A stretch of DNA of 64,000 bases from Ilyonectria destructans (lineage: Eukaryota > Ascomycota > Sordariomycetes > Hypocreales > Nectriaceae): assembly GCA_020740775.1 (NCBI GenBank), contig JAHEWK010000001.1:3348001-3412000 (forward strand), in the 5' to 3' direction. The position numbers were made by a program, and so were the translations under genes. Numbering within the stretch: position 1 is the stretch's first letter; every line of letters begins with the position of its first letter. The notes beneath the pieces were generated by a model. The model was given only the letters and a program-made list of their open reading frames with translations, was not told the origin of the DNA and made no database searches. This document shows, in pieces, positions 1-12,739 of the stretch.

Positions 1-1357
1 GGACCCAGTGATACAGATACACAATTGTACAGTACGAGACAACGGTGGCTGCAGTAGTAAAAATGGAACGTCTCGGATGAGATGCACGGGGCAATGAGGA
101 GACGAGATGCGACAAAGCTGGAGTTGAGGTTGAAGTTGGAGCTGAGATATCTTGATTTGGGTTAGCGCCTTAAGGTGTCATGGGTTCCATCATGGCAAAT
201 CCTGACATAATGAGTGATATCACGTGCTAGCCTTGAGTGGTGAATGAGTGAGTGATATCACGTGATGTTGATCGCCCCCCCCCCGGAGCAGATTAATGCT
301 TCTGAGGCTCGGTCGCAGTGGTAGCCATATCGAGACAGACAGGATGTGGACACGGACACGTGCCTCCGGTTGTCGGATGGGAGGTCCGTCCTCAGGGCTT
401 AGCAACAAGGAACTCGAGCGGAGGATCCGGCAATTTGGGGTGGCTCGTGCTTCAAAAACCTCCGCAAGTACGAAGGATTGGCAAGGTATCTCTGCCATAT
501 GGTCGTACTAATTCGATATGGTAGGCTCGCGGCAAGTAACGGTGCGCCTATTACCAGCAGGCGCGTGAGAGTTTCAAAGCCTGGCATTTGCGTTGCCAGA
601 GACTCATTGTCATGACACCCTCGGGCTCAGCTGGGAGCGCCGAGGAGGGAGATTGACGCCACGCACCACTCCCAGGGCGAACACCCACTTACTTAGGTAG
701 GCATAGGTACTACGTGCCCCATATCAAGCACTATTTCAAAGTTGCCAACCGTTGTCTATCCAATTAGACGTTGATTTCAATGTGACGTCGCGCGGTTCTA
801 AATCGTGTCCGGTCTTCCCAGCGGATGGCCCCATCCTTCGATCATTTCCCCTTTGGACGGACGCCGCCGGACGTGGCCTACAGTAGGTTCAATTCCCCCA
901 GCGACCCACCGGTCCATGCAGCAGAGAGATCGTACATGCCTTCTCCCTCTGGACTGTAACCGGGCGCCGGAACTACGTCTCATGCTGGAGCTTGCACCGA
1001 TGTACGTGCTGAGCTTGTCGGGATACAGCATGTTGTCGCAAGGCAGCCTACTCACGACATTCCGTTTGTGGCCGTTCTAAATGTGCCCTGGGCGACGGTG
1101 AGATGCCCCGTGCGCTCCATATGCACGACGAAGGGGAGCCTTACGGGTAATGCAACCGTCCCGTTGATGGAGACCTTAAAAAAAAGGTTGAAACGAAATG
1201 AATCTGACGGCGCCTAGTGGAGGCCCCGGTGAAGGTTAGATGCTAACCAAGGAAAGTTTCCAGAAATCGTTGCAGCCAAAGGCCAGCTAAGATGATCAAC
1301 ATGCCGGGGGGCTGTCAGGCGAGGGGGCCTAGTCTGAGGAGGGCTGTGCTCCGCCGG

Positions 1358-1381
1358 GCGGACAGCGGACAGCGGACAGCG
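1358..1381. repeat. GGACAGC tandem repeat
   Basis: Three to four direct copies of the heptamer GGACAGC lie head to tail. No gene overlaps it. Confidence 0.7.
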
Positions 1382-1560
1382 TCACAGTGGAAAGCGAGGG
1401 CTCGACACCGGTTTCAGCCGCACACGCTGAAGTGGATAAACTAAGTGAGCCCAACGATTCACCGTCTGGACCATGGGAGGAAAAGCGGCACAGGCTGAGT
1501 TTTGTACTGCCTGGTTTGTGTGACACAATGACTGAATCCGATCCCCAAGCTAAAAGGGCT

Positions 1561-1592
1561 GGATTCTGGATTCTGGATGCTGGATGCTGGAT
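1561..1592. repeat. GGAT(T/G)CT tandem repeat
   Basis: About four and a half copies of a heptamer, first GGATTCT twice and then GGATGCT twice, followed by a partial copy. It is a short intergenic minisatellite-like tract. Confidence 0.7.
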
Positions 1593-3458
1593 GGCGGTGA
1601 AAGGCCAACAGCGGCATTTGACGAACTATGTAGTATGGTAAGACCTGGACAATCCGCAGCAGCTCAGAATAAGCCTCGTTCCTCTGTAAAGGTCTCACCT
1701 CACAGGGTGTCGTGACATCAAGCCTGATAAGGCTGAAGGGGCGACCCCCTGTGGTGCGCCCCGGACTTGGCTTGGTTCGCAAAGCTTGAGAAAGTTTGGG
1801 GGGGATTTCAAGTGACGCAGCATTAGGCGGGCCGACCCTGCCTCAATGTCAAGCAAGCCAGCATGGGCACTGCCGCAGATTGGCGGTACATAGAGTAGGG
1901 ACTGGACCGTAATTCGACATGGCATGAGAACGCCTTGGGAGGTTGACACTAGGCGAGCTAGACGTAGATAGACGGCGTCTGAATGGCTAGACGGCGGACT
2001 GGGACAACCCACGAGAGTGGGGTTCGGGCGTGGAGCTGACACCAAGTGTGCCTCGGCCGTCAGAACGCCCCGTCTAGAACGCCTCGTGGGAAACGAGACG
2101 ACATAGGGAGGTACCAGCGGGCGCGCGCAATAACTGCTCCGCGCTCTAGGTACCACGGCATCGACCAGGTGCAAAAGCAAAAACGCCAACGCATGTTTCA
2201 CAGGTGGCTCCTGGGGCATTCTGGCGACTTTGCGAGAGATGATTGCGGCCAATGCGGCCATTAACAGCCATTGGGACTGTGATACCCCATCTGAACCCCC
2301 GGCAAGCTTGGACAGTACCCCGGCGCTCCGCTCCGCTGGCTGGAGGAAATAGCCCCTCTTCCGCTTCCACATCTGCTTCCACTGAACGAAGTATGCCCAC
2401 AAGCCACAAGCGCCCTGCCTCGCAGCTAAGGTAGTCTGCGCACCTGAAGTCCGGACCAGTCCTGCACCAGACAGACGAGAACCAGGCGGCCAGACCAGTT
2501 GCGAGGGTGACATACTTCGTACAGGACAGCACAGTACAGCCTGGTCGTCACAGAGCCCCAGCACCCCAGCACACCCCCGTCCCTTCTGAGAAGTCCAGCC
2601 AGACTTACCGCCCACCTACCGCCCACCTTCCGCCTCGCCGCCATCCCATCCACCCCATTTCATCCCACCCAGAACGCCCACGCACCCAAGCCTCACTCTC
2701 CGTCGCTCATCGCCTCTGCCACATTTCACATTTCACATTTGCTTGCCTGCTACTGGAGGCCTTTTTGCCCTTGCGTCTCGGTGTTTACCGCTGCTGCTCC
2801 GTACTTCTACTTCTTCAACGGGCCTGTCCTCCCCAAATCCTCGCCTCGTTCGCATCGCCACAGCCTGCCTGCCATTGCTTGCACCGGCCCCTCCATCGTC
2901 CACTCCACGCCCACGAGCCCGTGCCGCTGCTCCGTACTGTTGATTCCCGTCACTCCCAACACCTGCACGCCACGATCCGCCCCGGGCCTGGATTCTCCCT
3001 GTCGTCTGCCGGGTTCCATGCTATTGGGCTAGCAGGGGAGCCGACCACCCTAAGCGCTCTTGCTTGATCCGTACCCACGCGCAACGCCGCATTCCAACTT
3101 CAGCCCTTTCCCCCTCTCTCCTCCCAACGCAGATCCCAGGCGGCATCACTCACCTGCACCCGCACCAGCGCGATCCTTCCACCGCGCATCATCTCTCTGG
3201 ATTACCTGTTGACGCGGCTTCACTCGACTCTGCACGGGTCTCCTGCTTCGGGTCCCGTCCTGTCTTGTCCCGTCTCATCTCCACTCCCCGGAGCGACCCA
3301 CGACACCCACAAACCCCCCCTCATCCACGGTGCTTCTGGTCCGAGGACCATGATCCTCAGCCTGTGATCTAGCATCGGGAACACACCCAGTCAAGATCCA
3401 CCCCTTGCATATATACCTACCTTCCTCCCAACCCGCCCATCCTCGATCCGCCGCAGCC

Positions 3459-6400
3459 ATGACTTCGACCTTCACCTTCCCACCTGCGAGCTTCCACGAC
3501 CAAGACCACAACCCTCCTCCCCACCATCCCTTCCCGCCTTCTGACCAACATCGCTCGTCGACTGGCTCCGTTGACTCGACCCATCTGTCGCCTGTCTTGT
3601 CGCGTGTCAATAGTGACTCGGTCTCCCCCGCCACCAACCAAGACACTCCTGCCGGCTCCCACTCAAACTATCAGTCCAGCGACTTTAGCGAAATAGACGA
3701 GGACCCCTTCTTCGGCGCAGACTTTAACGCCTTCGACGGTGCCACCCCGTCCTTCTTGGACGGCCACCATAACCATATCGGGCTGGACTCGACCATCTTC
3801 GCAGATACCCCATCGTCGGAAACCGGACCGAGCCATTATGACGAACTGAGCACATATCCCTTGACACCTGAGCAAACGGCGTCGATACATGCCACCTCAC
3901 CGCGGAGCGAGCTCAGGGGTGCCCTCAAACTAAACATCGAATCACGAATCCCGCATTCTATTTCTCCACAGGAGCTTCAGAAGCCCTTCAACTCAGCACC
4001 CGTCCTTACTCAACCGACCCAGTTAACCCCGAGTCAGAGCAGCAGTTGCCGATCAAGCGAGGACGGCCTGGCACCTGCTCTCGTTCCAATGTCGGCGCAA
4101 AGCCCAATGGTCACCGTCTCATTCTGGGGCAAGGATAACGACAACTCCGCTCCGCCTGTGCAGCGCTCCTTCGAGGACAGTCCAACGACCGTCCGTGGTG
4201 GATTTGCTGGTGATCTCATCTCCTCAGCCAATGACGCCCCATCCGCGCCTCGTGATTTGACGGGCCGATGGCAACCAAACCCAGCGACCGGCCATGGTGG
4301 TGTTGAGCCTGAGAGTCGAACTTCCGAGGAGGTCCCAAGTGTCAATGAAATGGCTATAAAGCGAGAGCTTGACGACCAAAATGACGTCGTTGGGAAATGG
4401 TTGTCTCAAAAATTCAATGATTTATCTGTTGAGCCCGCCGCCACTGATGACATCGAAGCCCATGAACAACCACGCGATGATCCCGAAGACAAGGTACCAT
4501 TTGGCCATGAGACGAGGAACAACTACATACCAGGCCAGACATACTACAGCAGCAATGGCGGCAACATCAGCCAGGAAGACTATGCCACGATTCTGTCAAA
4601 CCGCAACTGGGCCGATGCCCCGATGCATCACTCGATCACTGAAAACAGAAACCAACCTGAATCATCGCAGGCTGCCATCCAAAGATTTGAAAGAATGTGC
4701 CGTGACAACGATTCAATAGTCTCAAGAGCCGCTACCTGGGGGACACGGCGGCGTAGTCTCCCCAGCGTCATGGACCTTGAGCTAGAAGGAGGCAACACTG
4801 GCGGTATCTTGAAGAAGTTCTCCATTAGTTCCAGGCCAGGCGGCCTTCTCAAAGATCTTCGGGGTCTTGTTCGACGACCCAGCGCCTCCCAGATTCGGAA
4901 GCGCAACCGAGGCGGAAACGACGAGGATAGTCTAGGCAGTGACAGCCGAGGCAGCCAGGAGTCGAAACGTGATAGCCTTCCTCACCTTACTCCAGGGCGC
5001 ATGCCGAGTTGGGCGGGTAAGAAGCAGAGGCCCACCGTCAACACGAACACGCCCACTGCCTCGGCCTTGGTATCAATGGCATCCAACTTTGCGTCAATTG
5101 GAACAACCCACACTCGAAGTGGCTCTATCAGCGCTACGCCGGTCACATCCCCAAAGAGCCCCTTTGGCGGCCTTACTGTCAAGAACACTCTCAGACGACC
5201 CCGAAGTAAGTCAGAACTTACCAAGTCTAGCCCGGGAAAGCTTCACACAGACAGCCATCCAAGTCTCGTTTCAATGTGGAGGGGGGCTGGAGGACCACCA
5301 GTCGCAAACCTTGCAACAACAACCAACAATGAGGTGGAAGATGAAGACGAAGACGATGATGAGTTTGGCGATGAGGGCGAGATGAAGGGGAATGCAAACA
5401 TTATTGATAGCATTACCCCGGATACTACTGGGTTCCAGCAGCATATCCTCAGCCTGAACCCAACCTTGGCTTCAACAAACAATTACCTCGTGGAGCGAAT
5501 CGCACATCAGCAAGTAGTCAGGTACAAGCAACTTCTGAGGTCCAAGGTCATCCATCTGAACCAGGGTGCCAACTGTCCTTCCGGATCCCTTTGCATTGCA
5601 TTGGGTGGATCTGCTTCTATCCTCGAACAGCCCGGCGATACTCGAGAGCTGGACCCATTGTCGCTTCCCGATGACGATGGCACTCCTACCGAAGGCAAGA
5701 TTAACGACACCAGCTTCCCTGCAGACATTCCCATGCCACCAACTACACGTCTCCCAGCCGAGTTTGAATGCCAACTCTGCTACCAGAGTAAGAAGTTCCA
5801 AAAGCCATCTGACTGGACGAAGCACGTACATGAGGATGTCCAGCCCTTTACCTGCACGTGGGACAAATGTCGAGAGCCAAAGATCTTCAAGCGCAAGGCC
5901 GATTGGGTTCGACATGAGAATGAGGGTCACCGACATCTAGAGTGGTGGACTTGCGATGTCGAAGGCTGTCATCACCAGTGCTACCGCCGAGATAACTTCC
6001 TCCAGCATCTTGTCCGGGAGCATAAGTTCCAAGAGCCTAAGGTTAAGACTAAGGCAGCTATGAAGAGGTCTGGGGGGGTCGACCTGACTTGGCAGAAGGT
6101 TGAGCAATGCCATATGGAGACGCCAATCCGACCACAGGAGGAGCCTTGCAGATTCTGCGGCAAGTCATTCCAAACGTGGAAGAAGTTGACGGTTCATCTG
6201 GCTAAGCACATGGAGCAAATCTCCCTCCCTGTTCTGCGCCTTGTGGCAGCAAAGGCAGCTGAGCTCAAGGAAGATACCGTCATCAGCCCAGTCCAGGATC
6301 CTCCTCCCCGGCATATGCTCCCGACGCCTGTGACACAAACCGCTCCCACCATGCAGTTTCCTGCAGCCATGCAGCAGCAAATGACACCCAACACCCATCA

Positions 6401-6860
6401 GGCAGCATTCCAGAACCCCGGCCAACTGGTCTATCCGGTTATGCCAACGGACCCATTCCAACAGTCCAACTTTTACCAACACCACCAATACGAAAGCATC
6501 GGCCAAAACCTGCAGTCAACGCCAATGGGCTTACACTCAATGAACCAAGGATACGACCAGACCAGGCAGATGCAAGATATACCCGTTACGACGGCACCTT
6601 TTGGGCAAACGTCTGGCCAGTACATTCCGACCCATCCCACTGGGATGGAACAATACCCCCAGATGAACGCCCTTGGTCTACAGAACCATGGGATGCCGAT
6701 GGGACAAATGGGACAAATGGGTTATGATGGGATCATTGATCCATCAAGCACAAACGGAAGCCCGTTCAGTGGCTCGATGTCTCCATACCAGCACTCTCCA
6801 AACCAGAATGTGAACAATGGAGCTGGGTTGTGGGATGACAAGCGAATGTACCACCAATGA
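3459..6860 (+). CDS. C2H2 zinc-finger protein, putative transcription factor
   Basis: A single-exon gene encoding about 1133 residues. I start at 3459 rather than at the in-frame ATG at 3405 because 3459 has the better context (GCAGCCATGA) and begins the Ser/Thr/Pro-rich N-terminus; 3405 would add 18 residues. The first 750 residues are low complexity and probably disordered, with an acidic Glu/Asp block around residues 630-645. Cys2His2-type fingers cluster near residues 768-852 (ECQLC...H; CTWDKC...H; CDVEGCHHQCYRR...H), and another follows near 895-919 (CRFCGKSF...H..H). The C-terminal 190 residues are rich in Gln, Met and Pro, like an activation region. This layout is common in filamentous ascomycete C2H2 proteins of unassigned role; a nuclear DNA-binding regulator is inferred. 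A T17 run follows the stop at 6879-6895. Confidence 0.88.
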   Translation: MTSTFTFPPASFHDQDHNPPPHHPFPPSDQHRSSTGSVDSTHLSPVLSRVNSDSVSPATNQDTPAGSHSNYQSSDFSEIDEDPFFGADFNAFDGATPSFLDGHHNHIGLDSTIFADTPSSETGPSHYDELSTYPLTPEQTASIHATSPRSELRGALKLNIESRIPHSISPQELQKPFNSAPVLTQPTQLTPSQSSSCRSSEDGLAPALVPMSAQSPMVTVSFWGKDNDNSAPPVQRSFEDSPTTVRGGFAGDLISSANDAPSAPRDLTGRWQPNPATGHGGVEPESRTSEEVPSVNEMAIKRELDDQNDVVGKWLSQKFNDLSVEPAATDDIEAHEQPRDDPEDKVPFGHETRNNYIPGQTYYSSNGGNISQEDYATILSNRNWADAPMHHSITENRNQPESSQAAIQRFERMCRDNDSIVSRAATWGTRRRSLPSVMDLELEGGNTGGILKKFSISSRPGGLLKDLRGLVRRPSASQIRKRNRGGNDEDSLGSDSRGSQESKRDSLPHLTPGRMPSWAGKKQRPTVNTNTPTASALVSMASNFASIGTTHTRSGSISATPVTSPKSPFGGLTVKNTLRRPRSKSELTKSSPGKLHTDSHPSLVSMWRGAGGPPVANLATTTNNEVEDEDEDDDEFGDEGEMKGNANIIDSITPDTTGFQQHILSLNPTLASTNNYLVERIAHQQVVRYKQLLRSKVIHLNQGANCPSGSLCIALGGSASILEQPGDTRELDPLSLPDDDGTPTEGKINDTSFPADIPMPPTTRLPAEFECQLCYQSKKFQKPSDWTKHVHEDVQPFTCTWDKCREPKIFKRKADWVRHENEGHRHLEWWTCDVEGCHHQCYRRDNFLQHLVREHKFQEPKVKTKAAMKRSGGVDLTWQKVEQCHMETPIRPQEEPCRFCGKSFQTWKKLTVHLAKHMEQISLPVLRLVAAKAAELKEDTVISPVQDPPPRHMLPTPVTQTAPTMQFPAAMQQQMTPNTHQAAFQNPGQLVYPVMPTDPFQQSNFYQHHQYESIGQNLQSTPMGLHSMNQGYDQTRQMQDIPVTTAPFGQTSGQYIPTHPTGMEQYPQMNALGLQNHGMPMGQMGQMGYDGIIDPSSTNGSPFSGSMSPYQHSPNQNVNNGAGLWDDKRMYHQ

Positions 6861-9800
6861 GTCAAATTTGACATGAGATTTTTTTTTTTTTTTTTGCCTG
6901 ATTTTGCAGGGCCCTCAATTCCCATTCGGAGACAGAATGGGAAAGGCAAAAGAGCAGCTCCGGAGAGTATTTATTTGTCAGGGAAGTTTGCTGGATTAAC
7001 GGCACGTGGTTTTTTGGGCGCTGACGAGGGACTATCTCACGATATACATGTCTGATCTGCTAAGCCGTGGGTAGCGGCCGGGTGCCCGGTGGCACAGATC
7101 TCGTTGGATTATTGTTTTCTTTCTTTGGAGGGAAGGATTTTATTGTTGAATATTGTTGATGACGAGCGTTACTGTCGGGGAACAAAGCCAGAGGGCATAC
7201 GGAAATGGCGCCTGGTATACTTTATGAATGAATATGCTATCTACTCCAATTCGCTTGAGACACAAATGTGACTTTGAATCTATTCTTGGCGAATGCCTTA
7301 AAATCCTTGGCATTCCTAACGGTTGGTTACCCGACGGAGATGGTCAAATTTCCTAAATAGGCGGTTGGACTTGGATGGCTCTCAAGATGACGAAGCAGCG
7401 GGCATGCGGCGTAGTGAACAAGGGTGAACGGGGTGAAGTGGGGAAGGGACTCAGGGAGGGAATGGAGCGCCGGGTGTTTGAGGTTGAGGGGTGTCAGACT
7501 TGGTGGTAGGAGGTAGGATCGGGAGCTGATTCTGGGATGGGATGGGTTAGGATGGGACGAGTTGGGTTGGTGAGCAACAACTTGAAGCTTGAAATCGTCT
7601 CGATTGTGTCTGACGGTTGAAGCGAGAAAGCAAGCTTGGCTAGTTTTGGCCTTGTCGGCTTTTTGGCCTACGATCCGCAGATAGCGTGAATCCCAGATGG
7701 AGTTGGCGTGGAGAGGGAACCATGAAGCCAAGCTATATTACCGAGATTTGGCATGGCGCGTCATCTCGTACCTCGGAGCCTGGCAGGACAGTGGCGCACG
7801 GGATCGACAAGGAACGTCTATCAAGGCAGATGAAGACCAGTGGCTGGACTGGCAGTTCACGACAGAAGCAGCATCCCACGCTTCATTTTCATTCAGTTGA
7901 GCTCTGGAGGCTAACAAAGATGGTGAGCTGGCGCGGGCTTGACTCATGAAGAAGGTGACACTGCCAACGGCTAGATCAACAAACGAACCAAGTCATTGGC
8001 GGAGGCGAAAGCGTCGAGCAATTCCCATCACGTGCAGCGGGCGCATCTTTGATGACAAGCCAAGGGTAGCCTGGGACATGCTATGTATGGAACAGGCCGG
8101 CCTGAAGCAGTTGATGCTTCGTGGGTCGTGGCTTGGTGCTCGGCTCCACTTGGGGCGCTGCAACGGGTGGTTGATCGTCGGAGTACGAAGCACATGATAC
8201 AGGGCACAGAGTAATTGGTGCACAATGTGCATGTCCTTTTGGGAATCTTGCTCGAGGCTCGGTGGACGAACACGAGACGACACCCTGACGGGGGGTCGGG
8301 CAGGGGCCAAGCTTCCAGGGAGGCATCGAGGATCCATCGAGGATCCATCGGGGGAGCCATACGTAGTAGAAGATAATAAGAGGATGGTCTGGGAGCAGGG
8401 ACTCTCCATGGTCGACTCATCAGAACCCATGAGAGATCCATGAACGACTCATCAGAGACTCGTTCAGGGAGCAGACGGTGCTAAAGGATCACTAACGAGG
8501 TTGCGTACAGTGTGTATCCGTGGGGATGGCACAAGACAATTAGACGCTTTAGCCAGGGGGGCGATGTTCAAAAGCTTGGCCATGGCGGCTGGTTTCAGAA
8601 GAGGCCGGGGGGTTTCAACCATGGCGGCTGGCTAGCGTCGGCCGGATCAACAGCAGTGGGATACAGAACCCTATGAACCCGTCCAGCCGCCAGCGGGTTA
8701 CCTTGGCAGGGCGGCCGAAGTGCAAGTTTAGCAGGCGTCAAGCAGGTTTTCAGTTTTCAGCAGCAGGGAGGCCCGTAGCAATGCCACTGGAGGCTGGGCG
8801 GGTGTTGGCTTTGGGGGGCTTTGATGGAGTCTATACGGACTCACTGTCATGCACCGGGCTGGCGGTGGAGTCGCGGGGCCGGGACAATACCAGCGCAGGG
8901 CGGTGGTGGATCATGTCGTTGGCCGCGGGGCCCGACAGCGACCAGACAGTGCCAGACTGGACCTGAACCAGACGCACCAGAGACGCACCAAAGACAACAC
9001 ACCGCTGCACGATGTCAGTGATGCCTCTCTCTCGTCCAACAGCACCCTGGGCCGCCGAGGAACGCCAACGCAAGGGCTTCCCCTGAAGCGTGGGGCGTGG
9101 CGGCCCGGGGTCCATCCCGGGCTGCTATTCAGGGGATCTCCGGCCGTGGTTCGACAGCCACCCTGCGCTGGCCCCCCCCAGAAGCCCCCCAGAACCCCCC
9201 CCCAGAGCCCCTAGCGCGGGACCCTAGCGCCTCCAAGCGACCCCCAGGAGGCCTGACTTGGGGCGTGCTTGCGCCAACCACACACCTTCCTTGTTCCATC
9301 CCGTCTTCGTCGGTCCCGTCGTCTCGGAACATCTGTTCGTCTGCCCAGCTTTTTCCTGTTTTCTCTGCTCCGTCATTGCATTGCATCCATTGTATTCCAG
9401 CGTCATTCCCTATTTTCCTCCTCGTTCGTCTCCATCTCTTGTTGCGTGTGTTTTCCATCTCAACTGTCTGGTTTCGCAAGGACATGCTGCTTCACCTGCG
9501 GCATCGTCGTTTCCTCGCATCTTATTTCAGCGTCACATAACCAACCATAGAGCCTCGCCCGATCATCCTCTCTCTCGACCACCGCGAACATCGCCGCTTT
9601 CCACTCGAAGGACAGGCGACTCTCTCGATATCCTCGACCCCGTCGGCATCTTGCAATACCGCGGGCCTCCAGGCAACTCGTTGCCCTCTTCCCTCTTCAC
9701 TTCTTTCCAGGTTGATCCTCGGCCATCTTCATCTTCTTTTTGTGGTTGTACCACCCCCCCGTTGTTTGATTCCATACTATCACCTACTCTTGTCTATCTT

Positions 9801-10096
9801 TACCATTTTATTTGTCGACTTCTGTCCATCAACGCATTTTTCTCGTTTTTGATACCATTTCTTTACCTCCAACGACTTTCACTATCTCCATTGCTCTTGA
9901 ATCCGTCCTTGGATACCCATCGAAATCCTACCAGCCCATCTATCTCGCTATTTATATCCCACCCGAGCCCGACAACAACAACAACAACAGCAACACCAAT
10001 CAATAACGATATATTTCTCGAGTCTCTCTAAACTAGAACAGCTCCATTCGAGCAACGAATTTTCCGTTCTTTTTACTTGCACGGCCTATTGCGACA
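6861..10096. other. Intergenic region and long pyrimidine-rich leader
   Basis: No supported gene across 3.2 kb. Notable contents are a T17 run at 6879-6895, a doubled ATCGAGGATCC at 8325-8347, C-runs at 9172-9208, and from about 9280 to 10090 a strongly C/T-rich plus strand leading into the Flc-like gene. That last stretch keeps one frame open from 9258 to 10031, which I treat as a composition effect. Confidence 0.6.
8325..8347. repeat. Doubled ATCGAGGATCC
   Basis: Two adjacent direct copies of an 11-base word containing a BamHI-type GGATCC. Intergenic, no evident role. Confidence 0.6.
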
Positions 10097-12385
10097 ATGA
10101 CTCGATTTGGCTCAAGATGGAGCGCGTGGAAGGTGGCATTGGCGGCCACGGCTATGACCACAGGCGTCTTGGGCGATAACGTTCTCGAGACGTCTGGCTT
10201 CACTGATTGCGGTTCGGTAAACGGTATCAGCGTCAACGCCTTGGATATCAAGTACGACGAAGGCTCAAAGACAGTTGAGTTTAACCTGGCCGGTACGAGC
10301 GACAAACAGCGAAACGTTTCGGCTACCCTCTCAGTCATTGCCTACGGCAACGAAGTTTACAGCAACTCATTCAACCCCTGCAAGATAGAGACCTACATCC
10401 CGCAGCTGTGCCCTCTTCCATCCGGTGACTTCTCAGCGAAAGGCAGTCAGGCCATCAGTGACGAATGGGCCGGCAAAGTTCCGTCTATCGCCTTCCAGGT
10501 TCCCGATATTTCAGCTCAGGCAACGTTGAAGCTAATCAGCATCGATACCGACGACCAAGTGGCTTGCATTCAGTCCCAAGTCACCAACGGCAAGACCATC
10601 TCGCTCCCTGCTATCAAATATGTGGCCGTGGGTATCATTGGGGCTTCCTTTGCCCTCTCTGGTGTGACTGCCGCCTTGGGTGGTGGAGGTGGTGGTGGAG
10701 GTAGCGGAGTTCCCAGCCCCAGCTTTGCTGAAACCGTCGGATGGTTCCAAGGTATGGCAATGAATGGCATGTTGTCTGTCGACTACCCGACTGTCTACCG
10801 AAGCTTCACCAAGAACTTTGGCTTCTCCGTGGGTATTGTCCCCTGGTCGGCACTCCAGACATCCATCGACAACTTCCGTTCGAGCACTGGCGGCAACCTC
10901 ACCAACGACAGCTTCGAAGTCCTCCAGAACGCGACCCTGGTCTACGATGACAACTCAACCAGCACTGCCAACGAGACGAACTTCAAGATCAAGCGTGCTC
11001 TCACTGAGTTTGGCACCCTGCTTGCCCGCGACGACGATACGGATATTACCAAGGTCCAGCTCACGGTTTCCGGAATCTCAGCCTACGTCCAGCAACTCAG
11101 TGTCCCCAAGTCCAACACGTTCATGACTGTGCTTCTCATCGTGGCCATCATCGTTGCAGCTATCGTCGTCGGTATCTTGCTTGTCAAGGTCATTCTCGAG
11201 TTCTGGGCCCTGTTCGGTAGCTTCCCCAAGTCCTTGACTGGATTCCGCAAGCACTACTGGGGATCCATTGCTCGCGCCATCACTTCGCTCATCATGTTGT
11301 TGTACGGAATCTGGGTGTTGTACTGCGTTTTCCAATTCACACAGGGCGATTCTTGGGCCGCAAAGACTTTGGCCGGCGTCACGCTTGCCATCTTCACGGG
11401 TATCCTGGCATTCTTCTCCTGGAAGATTTGGAGCACAGCCCGCAAGTTGAAGAACGCCGAAGGCGATCCCAACGGCCTGTATCAGGACAAGGAAATTTGG
11501 GTCAAGTACTCGCTCTTCTACGAGTCCTACAAGAAGGATTACTGGTGGCTTTTTGTCCCTACCATTGTTTACCTGTTCGCCAAGGGCTGCGCCCTCGCCG
11601 TTGGGGATGGGCACGGTATGAGTCAGACCATTGCTCAACTGGTTGTCGAAGCTTGTATGCTCGCCCTGCTTATCTGGAGTCGACCTTTCGAGCGAAAGTC
11701 CGGAAACGTCATTGGCATTGCAATTCAGGTCGTCCGTGTTCTCTCTGTGGTCTGCATCCTCGTTTTCGTTGAGCAGCTGGGAATTAGCCAGACCAGCAAG
11801 ACTGTGGCTGGTGTGGTGCTCATCGCCGTCCAGTCCACCCTGACGGGTCTTCTGGTTATTCTCATCGCATGGAATGCTATCAACGTCTGTATCAGGGAGA
11901 ACCCTCACCGAAAGCGCAGAAAGGAGTTGGGTAAGTCACAGGCTCACCCGTCTATAAAAAAACGCCATGGCTAACAAGCAACAGAAAAAATGCAGCGTGA
12001 TATGGATACTCTCACGCCCTTGGACGCGCGTAACTCGTTGCTACTCGACCGCAAACAAGATGGCGACAACATCAACATGTTCCCCATGACCAGCTCGCTG
12101 AAAGAAAAGGAGTCCCAAAGGTCGCTGAACCGCGACCAATACTCCGATGCCGAGGAGGGCCACCAGCAGAACCTGTCGGCCAGTCTGCCATACCAACGAA
12201 CGTTGACTCCTTTGGATGGCAACGAAGCTTCACAAGGCCTCATCCAGTCTGCGGCTCCCGTGGGATGGAGTAACCAGGCATCAAACCCCGCGGGCATGGG
12301 ACGGTACGATAACTACGGCGGCTACAATAATTCGAACCGGCAATCGCACGGTTACGCAAAGGGAGGCGGGTATAGGGGGTTTTGA
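10097..12385 (+). CDS. Flc/TRP-like membrane protein with ML-like ectodomain
   Basis: Two exons, 10097-11930 and 11985-12385, joined across a 54-bp intron (GTAAGT...CTAAC...AACAG), giving about 744 residues. The N-terminus has a signal peptide (residues 1-26, cut after VLG). A lumenal or extracellular ML-like domain with paired cysteines follows to about residue 165, and then a poly-Gly tract near residues 195-204. Many hydrophobic segments between about residues 170 and 600 form the TRP-like membrane domain. The second exon encodes a hydrophilic cytosolic tail. Yeast Flc1-3 proteins of this family act in ER FAD transport, calcium homeostasis and cell-wall maintenance; which role applies here is inferred. 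The start is supported by the signal peptide. Confidence 0.9.
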
Positions 12386-12739
12386 GACAGGGCGGTTCAA
12401 GACATAGAGCGAGACTATCGCAACGGTACATAAATGGGATCCTTGTATAATGACGCTTGTATGCCTGGCTGCGTAGACGACCAGCCCAGGCCATGTGCAT
12501 TAGAGTCGGAGGATCCATCTCACTTTCATTCGAGGAGGAAGGTATAAAGCGAAAGACTTGTTTACCACGGAAGCGCATCACTTTTTGTCAATATAGAACC
12601 ATTTAACTCTGCACATTGCCTATGATATTCTTCAAAAACTAGCTCGCCGTTGATGAGCCCCTCGCGATGATGTTTGCCTAATTCGAATAAACTCATGACG
12701 CCTATTCTATGCCCTCGGGTTGCGTTGCTCCCGATTCTA
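12386..12739. other. Convergent 3' region
   Basis: A 354-bp space between the stops of the Flc-like gene (plus) and the RNA ligase gene (minus). It must hold both 3' UTRs; no other element is evident. Confidence 0.6.

Larger units (their letters stand above)
1..3458. other. Intergenic region and 5' leader, no supported gene
   Basis: No open frame here shows a recognisable domain, plausible splice sites or homologous-looking protein. The longest frame (1695-2615, minus) is low complexity. From about 2520 to 3458 the plus strand becomes strongly C/T-rich and runs up to the start of the zinc-finger gene, as promoters and 5' leaders of filamentous fungi often do. Short repeats at 1358-1381 and 1561-1592 and a C-run near 271-283 are the only structured elements seen. 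Confidence 0.6.

Noticed and set aside
1695..2615. 306-residue open frame on the minus strand
   Set aside because: No recognisable family, uneven composition, and another long frame overlaps it on the same strand; likely chance.
11078..11908. 276-residue frame on the minus strand
   Set aside because: Antisense shadow of the Flc-like gene.
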